From Flagellimonas sp. 389 (GTDB lineage Bacteria > Bacteroidota > Bacteroidia > Flavobacteriales > Flavobacteriaceae), in contig NZ_JAHCMU010000017.1 in the NCBI RefSeq assembly GCF_018449435.1, forward strand, positions 1 through 64,000: DNA of 64,000 nt, written 5' to 3'. Made by a program: the position numbers and the translations under genes. Numbering within the stretch: position 1 is the stretch's first letter; each line of letters begins with the position of its first letter. Of this stretch, positions 52,392-62,097 are shown piece after piece. The notes under the pieces are model-generated. The model was given only the letters and a program-made list of their open reading frames with translations. It was not told the DNA's origin and did no database searches.

Positions 52392-52427
52392 ATGTCAAAT
52401 CAAAAAGCAATCAGTAAACACACAACT

Positions 52428-53153
52428 ATGAAAAAAATCATCACACTAGGTTTAGCACTATCCATGGTAGCTATTACAAATGCCCAATGGGGAAGAAGAA
52501 TTAAAGGAAATGGTAATGTAACAACGATAGAACGCTCTGTTGGGAGTTATGACGAAGTGGCGTTGGCAGGTTGGTTCGATGTAGATTTAGTAGACGGTAA
52601 TGAAGGAGAACTTACACTAAGAGGTGAATCTAATTTACTGGAACACATTAAAACCGAAGTAAAGGATGGTAAACTTGTAATCAAAGTGGAAAAAGGTCTA
52701 AACTTAAAACCATCCAATTGGAAAGACGGAATCCATATTACCGTTCCCGTTGAGACCATTGATGCAGTTACTTTATCCGGTTCTGGTGATATTGTTGGTA
52801 AAAAGACAATTAAAACAGGTGATTTTAAGACCAGAATGTCCGGTTCGGGCGATATCACACTTTCTATTGAGGCAGAAAGCGTAACAGCCACCATGTCTGG
52901 TTCTGGAGATATAAATCTTGACGGCCGTACCACTGATTTGGAGGTACAGATTTCAGGTTCAGGTGATATTAAAGCCTACAACCTTGAAGCTGATAATGTT
53001 ACAGCACAAGTATCCGGTTCTGCCGATATAAAAGTCACTGCTAATAAAAGCTTAGATGCCAGAGTTTCAGGCTCAGGAGATATTAGTTACCGCGGGAATC
53101 CCGAAAAGCTAAAAACCAAGTCTTCCGGTTCTGGGGATATCTCCAAATATTAG
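52428..53153 (+). CDS. GIN-domain (DUF2807) head protein with SGSGDI repeats
   Basis: The start is set at ATG 52428, giving the signal peptide MKKIITLGLALSMVAITNAQ; the 12 codons upstream have no signal. The 241-residue product is a GIN domain (DUF2807): IERSVGSYDEVALAGWFDVDL, then seven solenoid turns with the motif (V/I/M/L)SGSGDI about every 19-20 residues (LSGSGDIVGKK, MSGSGDITLS, ISGSGDIKAY, one VSGSADI variant). Such proteins are predicted adhesins or envelope scaffolds in Bacteroidetes. It is the last gene of the sigma operon and is followed by a terminator. Confidence 0.88.
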   Translation: MKKIITLGLALSMVAITNAQWGRRIKGNGNVTTIERSVGSYDEVALAGWFDVDLVDGNEGELTLRGESNLLEHIKTEVKDGKLVIKVEKGLNLKPSNWKDGIHITVPVETIDAVTLSGSGDIVGKKTIKTGDFKTRMSGSGDITLSIEAESVTATMSGSGDINLDGRTTDLEVQISGSGDIKAYNLEADNVTAQVSGSADIKVTANKSLDARVSGSGDISYRGNPEKLKTKSSGSGDISKY

Positions 53154-53202
53154 AACGGAGTTTATAACCAATCAAAAAACAAAATCATCATCAATCAAAA
53201 TA

Positions 53203-53236
53203 AAAAACCCTGACCACTTCATTGGTCAGGGTTTTT
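53203..53236. terminator. Terminator after the GIN gene
   Basis: AAAAACCCTGACCA (53203-53216) pairs with TGGTCAGGGTTTTT (53223-53236) around loop CTTCAT, with a T-run on the plus strand. It lies 50 nt after the GIN stop and ends the sigma operon; it can also serve the convergent gene. Confidence 0.9.
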
Positions 53237-53253
53237 AAATTTATGATAATTTT

Positions 53254-53859
53254 TTAATCTCTTTTTATACGATAGATTTCGTTGTCTTCATACATTTTTT
53301 TCAAATCCTTTATATGGATTGAAAACGCTTCAGAAGCATAATTCTCCTCTTTATCAATTTTATATACCCTGCTCATTTTAGCTATCTCAAACTTATTGAA
53401 TACCAAATAAATACTGTCATTGGTTACATTCACCACTTTTCCGGTACTGTATGAACCATTTGGCAGCTTTTGGTAATAGACATCGCCGCTTGCAGGAGAT
53501 TGAATATATAAACTCTCGTTTTTATTGTCCGTATTAATTTGAAAAGCAATAAAACATATCAAGAAAACCAACAGCACTAATCCTGAAAACTGCCAAACAG
53601 GCCCTTTATGTTCTTGTTTAATTTTATGGTACTCGTTTTTTAATCTTTCTGGCATCTCCTTATGCGTCAACACATTTTTACAATGGCTACATTGGGATAC
53701 TCCTTTTTTACTGTACGGGAACATTGGTATCCAAAACACATGAAAATGATTTCTGAATACACTTAAATTGATTGTTCCAGAATTTGAACAACTTGAACAT
53801 ACTGAATTACGAACAGGCATTGTGACTACATGCGCCGCTCTACTTCCAAAAATAATCAT
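53254..53859 (-). CDS. Zinc-ribbon membrane protein, unknown function
   Basis: The 201-residue product starts MIIFGSRAAHVVTMPV and has two CxxC knuckles (NSVCSSCSNSG and VSQCSHCKNV) forming a zinc ribbon in the first 60 residues. One membrane helix follows at about 92-110 (FSGLVLLVFLICFIAFQI), then a periplasmic domain (SLYIQSPASGDVYYQKLPNG). Proteins with this short N-terminal 'GSRA' zinc-ribbon start are widespread but of unknown function. It is convergent with the sigma-GIN operon. Confidence 0.7.
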   Translation of the reverse strand: MIIFGSRAAHVVTMPVRNSVCSSCSNSGTINLSVFRNHFHVFWIPMFPYSKKGVSQCSHCKNVLTHKEMPERLKNEYHKIKQEHKGPVWQFSGLVLLVFLICFIAFQINTDNKNESLYIQSPASGDVYYQKLPNGSYSTGKVVNVTNDSIYLVFNKFEIAKMSRVYKIDKEENYASEAFSIHIKDLKKMYEDNEIYRIKRD

Positions 53860-53930
53860 TGAATAAAAATTTTAATTAAACAATGTGAGGTCGAACTAAA
53901 CAACGTTGTAAAAACAGTTAGATTGCCCAT

Positions 53931-55250
53931 TCAGCGCTTTTTCACTCGTAACAACAAGAATACGCCAATTAAAAAAAATAGTCCTAAAAAGATAGTGCCA
54001 TCCCGCATACTTCCTGTGATTTGTGCCACTATACCGTAAAGAAGGGTACCAATGACAATACCTATTTTTTCGGCCACATCGTAAAAACTAAAAAATGAAG
54101 CGGTATCAGTCGTTTCTGGTAAAAACTTGGAGTAAGTTGATCGCGACAATGCTTGTATTCCTCCCATAACGATTCCGACTAAACCAGCGGCGATGTAGAA
54201 ATCCATAGGAGTCTGCAGAAAATAAGCATATACGCATAAGAGTACCCAGAAAATATTGATAACGACCAAGGTCTTAATATTACCGAAAGCCTTAGAAGCA
54301 AAAGCTGTGACCGTTGCCCCAAAAATTGCTACGATCTGTATCACTAAGATACTTATTATAAGCCCTGTGGTTCGTTCACTATCCGTGCCCCAATTAATTT
54401 CTTCTTCACCAAAATAAGTAGCAATCAACATGATGGTCTGTACAGCCATACTATAAACAAAGAATGCCCCCAAATATCGCTTAAGACGGGTTTCGGTTCC
54501 CAGCTGTTTCCAAACACTCCGCAGCTCTTTGAATCCGTTAAGGATAATATTGGTTCGCTCCCCCTCCTTTTTGTAACCTTTCGGCAAAACAGTAAATGTA
54601 TATTGGCTAAAGAGTATCCACCATATTCCCACAGATACAAAAGAATATTTCATTGCTTTTATTTCGGCTACTTCGTTACCATTATCTGTAATTCCAAACA
54701 AGGCTGGTTGCATCACCATTGCCAGATTAAAAACAAGTAGAATCACGCTACCAATGTATCCCAATGAAAATCCTTTGGCACTAATACCGTCTTGTTGGTC
54801 TGGAAATGCAATATCTGGCAAATAGGAATTATTTATGGCAAAACTTACCCAAAACCCTACCAATCCAAAAAAATAGCATAGTAATCCAAAATAAATATTC
54901 TCTAAAGAAAACCAGTATAGCCCAATGCACGATAGCGCACCCAAATAGCAGAAAAACTTTAGAAAAAGCCGTTTATTACCTAAATAATCCGCTATCCCAG
55001 AGATTAAAGGTGTTATAATCGCTATAAAGACAAATGCCAGGGAAGTCACATAACTGATCAATGGTGCCCTTGCAATTTCTCCCCCGAATACGGTAACTTT
55101 TTCAATCTCTGCAATACGGAACAACGCTCCATAAAAAATTGGAAAGACAGCTGAAGAAATAACAAGACTGTATACAGAGTTTGCCCAATCATAAAATGCC
55201 CATGCATTCAGTAATTTTTTACTTCCTTTTAATGCCAATACTTTAGTCAT
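53931..55250 (-). CDS. MFS transporter of the UMF1 (Atg22-like) family
   Basis: The 439-residue protein has 11-12 membrane helices and the N-terminal signature NAWAFYDWANSVYSLVISSAVFP of UMF1 transporters, related to yeast vacuolar Atg22. Other family features are GIADYLGNKRLFLKFFC, SLGYIGSVILLVFN and GGIQALSRSTYSKFLPE with SFFSFYDVAEKIGIV. The substrate is not known; relatives are thought to move amino acids. It lies 88 nt after the M48 protease gene on the same strand, with a terminator between. Confidence 0.85.
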   Translation of the reverse strand: MTKVLALKGSKKLLNAWAFYDWANSVYSLVISSAVFPIFYGALFRIAEIEKVTVFGGEIARAPLISYVTSLAFVFIAIITPLISGIADYLGNKRLFLKFFCYLGALSCIGLYWFSLENIYFGLLCYFFGLVGFWVSFAINNSYLPDIAFPDQQDGISAKGFSLGYIGSVILLVFNLAMVMQPALFGITDNGNEVAEIKAMKYSFVSVGIWWILFSQYTFTVLPKGYKKEGERTNIILNGFKELRSVWKQLGTETRLKRYLGAFFVYSMAVQTIMLIATYFGEEEINWGTDSERTTGLIISILVIQIVAIFGATVTAFASKAFGNIKTLVVINIFWVLLCVYAYFLQTPMDFYIAAGLVGIVMGGIQALSRSTYSKFLPETTDTASFFSFYDVAEKIGIVIGTLLYGIVAQITGSMRDGTIFLGLFFLIGVFLLLRVKKR

Positions 55251-55270
55251 AAACCATATATAAATAAAAA

Positions 55271-55313
55271 TGTCATTGGACTCTTCCTTTAGTTAGGGAA
55301 CAGTCCAATGACA
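55271..55313 (-). terminator. Terminator after the M48 protease gene
   Basis: TGTCATTGGACT (55271-55282) pairs with AGTCCAATGACA (55302-55313), extended by an inner TTCC/GGAA step. On the minus strand it ends in TTTTTATTT, and it lies 25 nt after the protease stop. Confidence 0.8.
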
Positions 55314-55338
55314 TTAAAGTTTGCTGCATTCAATCTAA

Positions 55339-56148
55339 TTATTTAAATGAAGTCACTCCAAATTTGGCAGCTTCTTTTTTGGCATCAGGAGCCCATGCTG
55401 TTAAGTTACTGATTCTTGTATCATTTGAAGGGTGTGTACTCATAAACTCAGGTGGAGACTGTCCTCCAGATTTGGCTTTCATTCTTCTCCAAAGGTTAGC
55501 TGCTTCATCTGGGTTATAGCCAGCAATCGCCATAATTTGTAGCCCTATTCTATCGGCCTCTGTTTCGTGACCCCTGCTAAATGGCAACATAACGCCCAAA
55601 GAAGATCCAACACCATACGCTTGATTGAACATGTTACGCTTTTCTGGGTCCTTAATTGCGACATTACCTGCAACTGCTCCAATTTGTTGCAACATTCCTG
55701 CACTCATGCGTTGCGCCCCATGGTCCGCCAAAGCATGGGCCACTTCGTGTCCCATTACGACGGCTACACCCGTTTCACCTTGACATATGGGCAAAATCCC
55801 CGTATAAAAGACAATTTTACCACCGGGCATACACCATGCATTTACGGTCTCATCTTTTACGAGGTTGTATTCCCATTGATAATCTTTAAGATATCCAGGG
55901 TGACCATTGGCATTTAACCAACGCTCAGCTGCAGATGATATACGCTGGCCAACATTGGTAATCATTTGTGCTTCTGAAGTTCCAGTTACAACATTATTTT
56001 CTGTCAAAAACTGGTCATATTGGGCAAAAGCCATAGGAAATACTTGGCTATTGGGATAAAAATTCAATGTACTTTTTCCAGTAAACGGATTTGTTTTGCA
56101 GGCAGTAACGATTAAAAAAACAACTGCTATGTGAACTATTTTTTTCAT
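55339..56148 (-). CDS. M48-family metalloprotease lipoprotein
   Basis: The 269-residue product has a lipoprotein signal (MKKIVHIAVVFLIVTAC) and an M48 peptidase domain. The zinc motif is VVMGHEVAHALADHGAQRMS (HExxH), with the third ligand in GHETEADRIGLQIM (E-x3-D). The length and single domain resemble LoiP/BepA-like outer-membrane quality control proteases, but without TPR repeats. It likely acts in the periplasm. It follows the GH31 gene on the same strand with a 41-nt gap. Confidence 0.9.
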   Translation of the reverse strand: MKKIVHIAVVFLIVTACKTNPFTGKSTLNFYPNSQVFPMAFAQYDQFLTENNVVTGTSEAQMITNVGQRISSAAERWLNANGHPGYLKDYQWEYNLVKDETVNAWCMPGGKIVFYTGILPICQGETGVAVVMGHEVAHALADHGAQRMSAGMLQQIGAVAGNVAIKDPEKRNMFNQAYGVGSSLGVMLPFSRGHETEADRIGLQIMAIAGYNPDEAANLWRRMKAKSGGQSPPEFMSTHPSNDTRISNLTAWAPDAKKEAAKFGVTSFK

Positions 56149-56189
56149 GGTATTGTATAGTGTTTAATTTAGGTAAAATACAAAAAATA

Positions 56190-58589
56190 TTATTTTCCGA
56201 TGATATGCAATTCCGTAAAATCTTTGCTTATTTCGATAATATTGTTACCATTTAATTTTATGTCTTTATTATCCACAACCTCGTTATCCAACTGTACCGT
56301 TGCTATGGTAAAGGGCAATCCGTGGAAAGTGAGTTTAAATTTTTCATACGGAGTGGTAAAATTTCCATCCTTGAACTGTTGTATGATCAATTGATTTTCT
56401 TTTCCGCGCAGCCTGAACCTTCTTAAACTAAAGCGCCCCTTTTTATAATCATATCCATCTTGTTGGTCTTCATAAACCATAGAGTTTTCTATTCCTTCTT
56501 TATAATAGATATCGATTCCCAGTTCTTTAAAATCTTTTTCTCCAACATATTGTTGTACCGGGTATTTGGGAATCATGGCGCCTTCTTTAACAAATAAAGG
56601 TATCGTTTCTATTTCTGCTGCTACCCATTTTTCAGACCCCCCAGTAATTACTTCATCGGTCCAGTAATTATACCATTTACCTTGAGGGAAATACATTCTT
56701 CTACCCTGTGCATTGGGTTCCTGGACCGGACATACCAACATTTGTTCACCAAATAGAAACTCGTCCGTTCTAAAGTGCGTTTGCGTGTCTTTCTGATCAT
56801 AGAAAACCAAGGATTGAAGCATTGGCAACCCATTTTTGATGTACTTATAGAACATCGTGTACAAATAAGGTAACAATTGATACCTCAGTTCCACATATTT
56901 TCTAACTATTTCGGTTATTTCATCACCAAATGACCAAGGTTCTTGATCGCCATGATCTCCACTGGAGTGCACTCTACAAAATGGATGAAAAATTGCCAAT
57001 TGCATCCATCGTGCAAACAATTCTCCATTGGGTTGTTCGGCGAAACCACCAATATCGGAACCTGCAAAGGAATAACCGCTCATACACATGCGTTGCATCT
57101 GTACATTGGCAATCCAAAGGTGTTCCCAAGTTGCAACATTATCTCCCGTCCAAGTAGAGGCATAACGCTGCGTACCGGAATACGCAGCACGTGTCAATAC
57201 AAACGGACGTTTTGGAAAGGTAAATTTCTTGATTCCTTCGTAAGTGGCGCGCACCATCTGCATTCCGTAGATGTTATGTGCCTTCCTGTGGCTGCAAGGA
57301 TGACCATCGTAATCATGTCGCACATCAAGATTGGCTGTTTTTGTGGGCACTTCCATGACCGCAGGCTCGTTCATATCGTTCCAAACGCCGTGAACGCCAA
57401 TCTCAGCAATCATTTCCTTATAAAGTCCGGCCCACCATTCCCGTACTTCTGGATTTGTGTAGTCTGGGAATTTACATTCACCAGGCCATACTTTTCCTTT
57501 AAAATGCGGACCATCTGCACGGCGACAAAAAAATCCATTGTCCATTGCTTGTTGATAGACCCAATAATCCCTATCGATTTTTATTCCCGGATCGATCATG
57601 GTAATAGTCTTGAAACCATCTTCTTCCAGTTCTTCAATCATTTTCTTTGGATTTGGGAAACGATGATTGTCCCACGTAAAGCATCGGAAACCATTCATAT
57701 AATCAATATCCAAATAAATAGCGTCACAAGGAATCTGAAGTTTTCTAAATGTAGCCGCAATATCCTTCACCTTACGTTCTGGAAAATAGCTCCATTTGGA
57801 TTGATGAAATCCTAATGCCCACAATGGTGGTAATTCAGGTACTCCCGTTAAATCAGTATAGGATTCGACCACTTGGCTCATCTCTGGGCCATAAAAGAAA
57901 TAATAGTTCATCTCTCCCCCATCTGCCCAGAAACTGGTCACATTTCTTTTTTCATTGGCAAAATCAAAATATGTGCTGAACGAATTATCAAAGAAAACCC
58001 CATAGGCTATGTTTTCCTTTAGTCCAACATAAAACGGTATTGATTTGTACAACGGTTCTTGGTCCTTACCATAGGCATATGAATCCGTTACCCAATTATT
58101 TACGCGTTTGCCTTTTAAATTTGTGTGCGAAGCTTTGTCACCCATGCCATAATAGCTTTCGCCAGAATGACATACTTTTCCCATTTTAACAATGTTACCC
58201 CCATAGTCATAGTTCTCTTCCCAATGAAACCCCAACTCGTCATCACTAATGATTACATCTTCCAAATCGACAATCTGCACCTTTAGGTTGGACTTGTTGA
58301 TGTATATCTTAATTTTTGATGTGGTAACTACATACTCGGGAATCTCGTCTTTTACTTCAAGCTCGTTGTACCCCAAGCTAACGTCGTCGCTTATGGCATA
58401 AGAAAAATCAGGTTCAAAAACATGTTCGGTCGCGTACCTGAACCGTACCACACTATCGCGTAGTATGGTCAGCTCCAAAATTACACCGTTCTGGGTGGTA
58501 AAATAAAGCTTATCATTTTCGTGCTTAAAGTCGACTATATGGTTAGGGTGCTGGTTACCTCTTTTTTCAATCTCTGTGTTGGTAATCAT
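56190..58589 (-). CDS. GH31 alpha-glucosidase
   Basis: The start is set at ATG 58589 (MITNTEIEKRGNQHPNHIV); ATG 58610 would add seven residues. The 799-residue enzyme has no signal peptide, so it is cytoplasmic. An N-terminal beta domain precedes a (beta/alpha)8 barrel with the GH31 nucleophile block GVWNDMNEPAVMEVP and the acid/base region RYASTWTGDNVATWEHLW. PFVLTRAAYSGTQRY and AGSDIGGFAEQPNGELFARW follow. GH31 alpha-glucosidases release glucose from maltodextrins or related glucosides. The branching enzyme gene upstream on the same strand supports glycogen/maltodextrin metabolism. Confidence 0.92.
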   Translation of the reverse strand: MITNTEIEKRGNQHPNHIVDFKHENDKLYFTTQNGVILELTILRDSVVRFRYATEHVFEPDFSYAISDDVSLGYNELEVKDEIPEYVVTTSKIKIYINKSNLKVQIVDLEDVIISDDELGFHWEENYDYGGNIVKMGKVCHSGESYYGMGDKASHTNLKGKRVNNWVTDSYAYGKDQEPLYKSIPFYVGLKENIAYGVFFDNSFSTYFDFANEKRNVTSFWADGGEMNYYFFYGPEMSQVVESYTDLTGVPELPPLWALGFHQSKWSYFPERKVKDIAATFRKLQIPCDAIYLDIDYMNGFRCFTWDNHRFPNPKKMIEELEEDGFKTITMIDPGIKIDRDYWVYQQAMDNGFFCRRADGPHFKGKVWPGECKFPDYTNPEVREWWAGLYKEMIAEIGVHGVWNDMNEPAVMEVPTKTANLDVRHDYDGHPCSHRKAHNIYGMQMVRATYEGIKKFTFPKRPFVLTRAAYSGTQRYASTWTGDNVATWEHLWIANVQMQRMCMSGYSFAGSDIGGFAEQPNGELFARWMQLAIFHPFCRVHSSGDHGDQEPWSFGDEITEIVRKYVELRYQLLPYLYTMFYKYIKNGLPMLQSLVFYDQKDTQTHFRTDEFLFGEQMLVCPVQEPNAQGRRMYFPQGKWYNYWTDEVITGGSEKWVAAEIETIPLFVKEGAMIPKYPVQQYVGEKDFKELGIDIYYKEGIENSMVYEDQQDGYDYKKGRFSLRRFRLRGKENQLIIQQFKDGNFTTPYEKFKLTFHGLPFTIATVQLDNEVVDNKDIKLNGNNIIEISKDFTELHIIGK

Positions 58590-58683
58590 CTTTCTGTGAT
58601 TAGGTCTCACAAAAGAAAGGCTTTATACCGAGAAATTAAAAAGATGTTTTAAACAACTTTACTACAACGTTTGCGTAAAATAA

Positions 58684-60579
58684 CTATCGGTAAACCACTA
58701 CACTCAAGGGAGGTAACGTCATTAAAACAGATTGCTTATGACCGTTCCATTCTTTTGCTGAAGGTTTTAGCGTTTTTTTGCCTTTTCCGGAACCGCTATA
58801 TTTTTTATCATCACTGTTAAACAGCAATTTTAACTGTGTTGTCTTTGGCACCCCAACCCTATAATTTTCTCTGGGCACGGGTGTGAAATTGCAAGCAACA
58901 ATGAGGTCATCCTTCGAATCATGGCCTTTTCGCATGTAAGTTATGGCCGTATTTTCCTGATCATTGTATTCAACCCATTGAAAACCCTCTGGACTAAATT
59001 GTTTTTCATAGAGTGCAGGGTTGTTTTTGTACAACGCATTTAAATCTTTGACGACTTCTTGAATCCCTGAATGAAAATCGTACTGCGTTAAATGCCAATC
59101 CAAGCTTTCCTGAAAATTCCATTCGGAAGATTGCCCAAATTCCCCTCCCATAAAAAGCAGATTTCCTCCAGGGTGGGTAAACATGTATCCAAAAAGCAAT
59201 CTTAGGTTGGCAAAACGTTGCCATTCGTCACCGGGCATTCTGTACAGCAGTGATTGTTTACCGTAAACTACTTCATCATGTGAAAATGGAAGCATAAAAT
59301 TTTCAGTAAACGCATAAGTCATACTGAAGGTCATCATATTTAAGTCGTACGAACGATGAATCGGTTCCTTTTTAAAAAATTCCAACGTATCGTGCATCCA
59401 ACCCATCATCCATTTCATGCCAAAACCAAGTCCGCCATAATGTACAGGCTTGGAAACTCCTGTAAAGGCCGTAGATTCTTCTGCAATGGTCTGTACACCT
59501 TTAAAGCTCGCATATACTTCTTGATTCATTTCCCTAAGAAAAGACATGGCTTCTAAATTCTCGTTATTACCATACATATTGGGTTCCCACTCACCATCTT
59601 CGCGGGAATAGTCCAAATACAACATCGAAGCTACTGCATCAACACGAAGTCCATCCACATGATATTGATCTAGCCAAAAAATTGCATTACTGATCAAAAA
59701 CGCTCGTACTTCGTTTCGTCCATAATTGAAAATCAAACTTTTCCAATCAGGATGGTAGCCTCTTCTTCTGTCTGGGTGTTCATATAAGTGAGAGCCATCA
59801 AAAAATCCAAGACCGTGGGCATCTTCGGGGAAATGGGACGGTACCCAATCCAAAATTACCCCTATCCCTTTTTGGTGGAATTTATCAACAAGCAGTTTAA
59901 AATCTTCAGGCTTTCCAAATCTGGATGTTGGTGCAAAATACCCTGTCAATTGATATCCCCAAGAAGGGTCATAAGGATATTCCATTATGGGCATAAACTC
60001 TACATGGGTAAAGCCCATTTCAGCAACATAATCAACGAGTTCATCCGCCAATTCAATATAGGAAAGCGATTCCCAGCCATTTTTCTTTTTCCAAGACCCC
60101 AAATGTACTTCATAAACCGAATAAGGCTTATCCAGCGCATTGTGGGCCTCTCTAGAATCCATCCATTTTTTATCCTTCCAGCTATATGGGCCGTCCCAAA
60201 CTACAGATGCCGTATTTGGGGGAATTTCGCAGTACCTGCCAAAAGGGTCCGCTTTTTCGGTCCAAATGTCATTGTTATGCGATTGAATTTTATACTTGTA
60301 TTTTGTGCCTTTGTCCACTCCAGGTACAAAGCCCTCCCAAATACCGCTTTCATCCCAACGTACATTGAGCTGATGCTCCCCTACTTGCCAAAAATTAAAA
60401 TCCCCAACTACGGCCACAGATTTTGCCGAAGGAGCCCAAACCGCAAAATAAGTCCCTTTGACACCATCAACTTCCGTTAAGTGGGCGCCCAATTTTTCAT
60501 AAAGCCGAAAATGCTTTCCTCCCTTAAAAAGATTGATATCAAATTCAGTAAAAAGACTATGGGCAACTACCTTGGACAT
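58684..60579 (-). CDS. glgB: 1,4-alpha-glucan branching enzyme
   Basis: The 631-residue GH13 enzyme introduces alpha-1,6 branches into glycogen. It has an N-terminal CBM48 domain (YFAVWAPSAKSVAVVGDFNFW), VYEVHLGSWKKKNG, and the GH13 regions DWVPSHFPEDAHGL, DGLRVDAVASMLYLDYSR (nucleophile), IAEESTAF (acid/base Glu) and LPFSHDEVVYGKQSLL. Length is on the short side for GlgB (E. coli about 728), as in many Bacteroidetes that lack the extra N-terminal module. It lies 94 nt before the GH31 gene on the same strand. Confidence 0.93.
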   Translation of the reverse strand: MSKVVAHSLFTEFDINLFKGGKHFRLYEKLGAHLTEVDGVKGTYFAVWAPSAKSVAVVGDFNFWQVGEHQLNVRWDESGIWEGFVPGVDKGTKYKYKIQSHNNDIWTEKADPFGRYCEIPPNTASVVWDGPYSWKDKKWMDSREAHNALDKPYSVYEVHLGSWKKKNGWESLSYIELADELVDYVAEMGFTHVEFMPIMEYPYDPSWGYQLTGYFAPTSRFGKPEDFKLLVDKFHQKGIGVILDWVPSHFPEDAHGLGFFDGSHLYEHPDRRRGYHPDWKSLIFNYGRNEVRAFLISNAIFWLDQYHVDGLRVDAVASMLYLDYSREDGEWEPNMYGNNENLEAMSFLREMNQEVYASFKGVQTIAEESTAFTGVSKPVHYGGLGFGMKWMMGWMHDTLEFFKKEPIHRSYDLNMMTFSMTYAFTENFMLPFSHDEVVYGKQSLLYRMPGDEWQRFANLRLLFGYMFTHPGGNLLFMGGEFGQSSEWNFQESLDWHLTQYDFHSGIQEVVKDLNALYKNNPALYEKQFSPEGFQWVEYNDQENTAITYMRKGHDSKDDLIVACNFTPVPRENYRVGVPKTTQLKLLFNSDDKKYSGSGKGKKTLKPSAKEWNGHKQSVLMTLPPLSVVVYR

Positions 60580-60710
60580 ACATGCTGATTTAACGTGTAC
60601 AAGATACTACATCTTTGACCAAGAATTCGATTTTAAACACTTGGTTTAAAATAAAACTAACGTTACACAAAAATGGAATGCTTTTTGATTTTAACAAAAA
60701 AACAAATACA

Positions 60711-61268
60711 ATGAAGACAAATCAAAAATCAAAAATTATGAATAAATTTAATGTACTAATTGGAGCACTGCTTATTTTATTTACCGTGTCATGTGAAGGC
60801 CCCGAAGGTCCTCCGGGATTTGACGGAAGGGACGGAGAAGATGGACTTGATGCTCCCATAACTGAAGTGTTCGAAGAGACCGCAAATTTTAGTTACGATG
60901 TGGAGGGCAATATTTGGAGAAGTAATCTGCTATCTTATGACATCTTAGTCGATGATGTTGTTTTTTTAGTTTACATCTCCTTGGAAGACGGGTTATTTAC
61001 ACCGTTACCTGCAAGTATTTTTGATGAGTTTGGAGAATTTCAATACGTTTTTGATCATGATATCAACACTGTTGAATTGCAAATTATTGGTGATAATGAC
61101 CTTAGTACATTAGAGGCTGTAGATACCCAGAATATACCTGTTCGAGTAGTTATAATAGCGGCCGATCTAATCGCAACCATGTCTGCAGATCAATTGTCCA
61201 ACATTAATACCGCAATGAGCTTGGATAGTGTAAATGTTCAAGACATTGAAAGTATAATCAAAGAATAA
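60711..61268 (+). CDS. Lipoprotein with a short collagen-like segment
   Basis: The start is taken at ATG 60711; ATG 60738 (MNKFNVLIGALLILFTVSC) gives a more compact lipoprotein signal and may be the true one. The lipobox Cys is followed by EGPEGPPGFDGRDGEDGLDAP, a few Gly-x-y triplets like collagen. A 150-residue domain then starts ITEVFEETANFSYDVEGNIW. The family is common in flavobacteria as a small outer-surface lipoprotein, without known function. It is divergent from glgB and ends before a terminator. Confidence 0.75.
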   Translation: MKTNQKSKIMNKFNVLIGALLILFTVSCEGPEGPPGFDGRDGEDGLDAPITEVFEETANFSYDVEGNIWRSNLLSYDILVDDVVFLVYISLEDGLFTPLPASIFDEFGEFQYVFDHDINTVELQIIGDNDLSTLEAVDTQNIPVRVVIIAADLIATMSADQLSNINTAMSLDSVNVQDIESIIKE

Positions 61269-61328
61269 ATTACTGTATCCCACAAGTTTTGAGATACGAA
61301 GTTTTATTTCTTCAAGATATTAAACCAG

Positions 61329-61358
61329 AAAAATCCCTTTCTTTCGAAAGGGATTTTT
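61329..61358 (+). terminator. Terminator after the collagen-like lipoprotein
   Basis: AAAAATCCCTTTC (61329-61341) pairs with GAAAGGGATTTTT (61346-61358), loop TTTC, followed by more T residues. Confidence 0.9.
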
Positions 61359-61418
61359 TTTATTTATATTAGTTTGAAAGGTTCTACTTAAAATTACGTC
61401 TATTTATAAAAAGATTAC

Positions 61419-61919
61419 ATGGGAAAAAAATTGCTATTACTAGTACTCATAAGTATTGCTGGGTGTAAGGGTATATCACAAGAAGAGAAAAAGGAAACTA
61501 CAACGAAAGAAAAAGAAATTGCTTATGCCGTAACCAAAACGGATGCAGAATGGAAAGCCGAGCTGACCGATATGGAATACTACGTACTTAGAAAAGCGGC
61601 AACCGAAAATGCATTCTCAAGCGATTTATTGGAAAACAAAGAAAAAGGAACTTATGTTTGTGCTGCCTGCCAAACCCCATTGTTCAGAAGCGAGAACAAG
61701 TTTAAATCGGGAACGGGGTGGCCAAGTTTTGACCAAGAAATAGAAGGGAACGTAGCGTATGACGTAGACTATAAAATTGGTTACGCACGTACCGAGGAAC
61801 ACTGTGCGACCTGTGGAGGACATCTAGGTCATGTTTTTAATGATGGTCCTAGCGACACGACCGGAAAAAGACATTGTATCAATGGCGTGGCATTGGACTT
61901 CATTCCAGATGTGAAGTAG
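61419..61919 (+). CDS. msrB: Methionine (R)-sulfoxide reductase, lipoprotein form
   Basis: The 166-residue product has a lipoprotein signal (MGKKLLLLVLISIAGC) and an MsrB domain at about residues 45-165. The zinc pairs are CAACQ and CATCGG, with [18 protein letters not shown] and the catalytic Cys in RHCINGVAL. It repairs oxidised methionines of envelope proteins in the periplasm. A second, cytoplasmic MsrB follows at 62098, so both compartments are covered. Confidence 0.93.
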   Translation: MGKKLLLLVLISIAGCKGISQEEKKETTTKEKEIAYAVTKTDAEWKAELTDMEYYVLRKAATENAFSSDLLENKEKGTYVCAACQTPLFRSENKFKSGTGWPSFDQEIEGNVAYDVDYKIGYARTEEHCATCGGHLGHVFNDGPSDTTGKRHCINGVALDFIPDVK

Positions 61920-61920
61920 G

Positions 61921-61976
61921 GTTCGTTGTTCGTTGTTCGTTGTTCGTTGTTCTTTGTTCTTTGTTCTTTGTTCGTT
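61921..61976. repeat. Tandem heptamer GTTCGTT x8
   Basis: Eight copies of a 7-bp unit follow 1 nt after the msrB stop: four GTTCGTT, three GTTCTTT and a final GTTCGTT. The length invites slippage. It lies between two msrB genes and could affect their spacing, but it is not in a frame or a promoter that I can define. Confidence 0.85.
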
Positions 61977-62097
61977 AAAAATGTACTTTTATAACAACAT
62001 GCCGCGAATTTTCAACTTAAAAACTTAGAGCTTATATTTTAGAGGGCTAGGATTCAGGAAAATTGCAAAATCCATCTGCCATCGACCAAAAAAAGAT

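Noticed and set aside
56943-57815. 290-codon plus-strand frame opposite the GH31 gene
   Set aside because: It is antisense to conserved catalytic regions of the alpha-glucosidase and is a shadow frame.
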